Source of the DNA: JANPJV01 sp031425695
GTDB taxonomy: Bacteria > Pseudomonadota > Gammaproteobacteria > Xanthomonadales > SZUA-5
NCBI GenBank assembly: GCA_031425695.1
Contig: JANPJV010000304.1
Location: 1-25,877, forward strand
Direction: 5' to 3'
DNA length: 25,877 nt
Below the pieces are notes generated by a model. It saw only the letters and a list, made by a program, of their open reading frames with translations. It searched no databases and was not told the origin of the DNA. Below, piece after piece: positions 25,214 through 25,877 of this stretch; the stretch's first letter is position 1, and each line of letters opens with the position of its first letter. The position numbers and the translations under genes were made by a program.

Positions 25214-25379
25214 CCTGAGGTAGCGCGGTTCTGTGCGCGCGCATTGTCTCGACGTGCGGAGAGTTTTTCGCGCCAGCGGCCGCGTCTCGCTACGTAGCGA
25301 AAGCCGGGCGCCTTGCGCTCGTCACCGCCTTGGCGAAACTCGTGATCGAGCGGGCGCATAGGACCCGGCCTACCTCAGG
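25214..25379. repeat. Possible small nonautonomous element with CCTGAGGTAG ends
   Basis: CCTGAGGTAG (25214-25223) and CTACCTCAGG (25370-25379) are perfect ten-base terminal inverted repeats bounding 166 bases. Inside is a perfect palindrome TCGCTACGTAGCGA (25287-25300) and GC-rich sequence that is open on the minus strand but looks non-coding. No flanking target duplication is clear. It fills the gap between the J-like gene and the convergent DUF962 gene. Confidence 0.5.
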
Positions 25380-25403
25380 CTGCCGGTCCCACGCTCCCAC
25401 CCC

Positions 25404-25724
25404 TCAGATCCCCACCCTTCCAATCAAAATGTCCTTAAACATCACCCAGTCGCCCGCGAGGCTCCAGGCGGGGTATTTGAAGGTGGCGGGTTTGTTCTTC
25501 TCGAACACGAAGTGGCCGACCCAGGCGAAGCCGTAACCAATCAGCGGGATGGCGAGCAGCGCCCACGGATTGCGGGCGAGGATCGCGTAGGCGATCACCC
25601 CCAGCACCAGCCAGCTGCCGATGAAATGCAGGCGCCGGCAATTGCGGTCGCTGTGTTCGGCCAGGTAGTAGGGATAGAACTCAGCGAAGCTGGTGAAGCC
25701 CTCGGGTTTGACTTGGGTGTTCAT
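25404..25724 (-). CDS. DUF962 / Mpo1-like membrane protein
   Basis: The 106-residue product matches the DUF962 family, whose yeast member Mpo1 is an iron-dependent dioxygenase in fatty-acid alpha-oxidation. Conserved features seen: FAEFYPYYLAEH (13-24), RRLHFIG (30-36), WVGHFVFEKNKPATFKYPAW (69-88) and GDWVMF (91-96). Histidines His24, His33 and His71 are candidates for iron binding. Two membrane helices lie at about 36-50 and 54-70. The frame is open 29 codons further upstream, but that part runs into a family A repeat and the family normally begins near MNTQVKPEGF. Its bacterial substrate is unknown; it converges with the J-like gene and has no obvious link to the leucine genes. Confidence 0.9.
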   Translation of the reverse strand: MNTQVKPEGFTSFAEFYPYYLAEHSDRNCRRLHFIGSWLVLGVIAYAILARNPWALLAIPLIGYGFAWVGHFVFEKNKPATFKYPAWSLAGDWVMFKDILIGRVGI

Positions 25725-25770
25725 CGGCTTGGCCGGTGGTTGCTTGATTGGCAGTTTAGCAGCGCCGAGC

Positions 25771-25851
25771 AAAAGCGTCCGCGCACAGCGCCGACCCACC
25801 ACAAGCAGCATACCGCGTGTGGTGGGTCTGCGCGGTGCGCGGACGCCTTTT
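25771..25851. repeat. Family A inverted repeat (copy A4, variant core)
   Basis: Left arm AAAAGCGTCC, core GCGCACAGCGCCG, ACCCACC; right arm GGTGGGT, core CTGCGCGGTGCGC, GGACGCCTTTT. The arms are near-perfect complements around a centre of about 22 bases. The core is the same type as copy A3, whereas the outer bases are common to all four copies. Here the TTTT ends point outward, so the element is inside-out relative to A1-A3. The last 26 bases of the window show nothing further. Confidence 0.85.
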
Positions 25852-25877
25852 ATAGCAGTTGGCTGCGGTAGTTAGAC

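Noticed and set aside
25159..25359. Minus-strand open frame of 66 codons between the J-like and DUF962 genes
   Set aside because: It lies almost wholly within the terminal-repeat element, is dominated by Arg, and has no convincing start signal, so I treat it as non-coding.

Overview
The window is GC-rich gammaproteobacterial DNA. A suf operon led by an Rrf2 regulator, a DUF3369/HD-GYP response regulator, leucine-catabolism genes and intergenic gaps packed with long inverted repeats all suggest the order Lysobacterales (Xanthomonadales), perhaps near Rhodanobacteraceae. This placement is inferred from gene content; no 16S or ribosomal protein gene is present. I find 19 protein genes, one tRNA, no CRISPR array, no transposase and no phage gene.

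Left part (1-9540). A tRNA-Arg(CCT) precedes an ALDH7-type aldehyde dehydrogenase, probably for lysine-derived aminoadipate semialdehyde. On the minus strand follows a SUF iron-sulfur assembly operon in the order Rrf2 regulator, sufB, [small protein + nucleotidyltransferase], sufC, sufD, sufS. The joints of the core genes overlap or nearly overlap. A 25-bp site resembling the IscR type 1 consensus lies just upstream of the regulator. The two-gene nucleotidyltransferase cassette between sufB and sufC is the oddity of this operon. Further upstream on the same strand is fumC, class II fumarase.

Middle and right (9780-24340). Four genes belong to branched-chain amino acid (leucine) oxidation: leucine dehydrogenase, isovaleryl-CoA dehydrogenase, acetyl-CoA acetyltransferase and the carboxyltransferase subunit of methylcrotonyl-CoA carboxylase. 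Between the second and third sits a signalling block: a REC-DUF3369-HD-GYP response regulator on the plus strand converging with two translationally coupled, paralogous sensor histidine kinases on the minus strand. One kinase carries a large two-component-propeller sensor. Neither kinase has its own receiver domain, so the HD-GYP protein is the obvious candidate partner, and a c-di-GMP output is likely. The divergent gap between the kinases and the thiolase holds two overlapping perfect dyads.

Smaller genes are an alanine-rich lipoprotein with heptad-like repeats, a four-helix membrane protein placed just before the carboxylase subunit, a C-terminally anchored protein with a J-like start, and a DUF962/Mpo1-like membrane protein.

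Almost every intergenic gap contains a different long inverted repeat. Two families occur more than once here: family A, four copies in two core variants, and family B, two copies with a cloverleaf-like fold. These repeats, the nucleotidyltransferase cassette and the dyad pair are the best leads for something undescribed.
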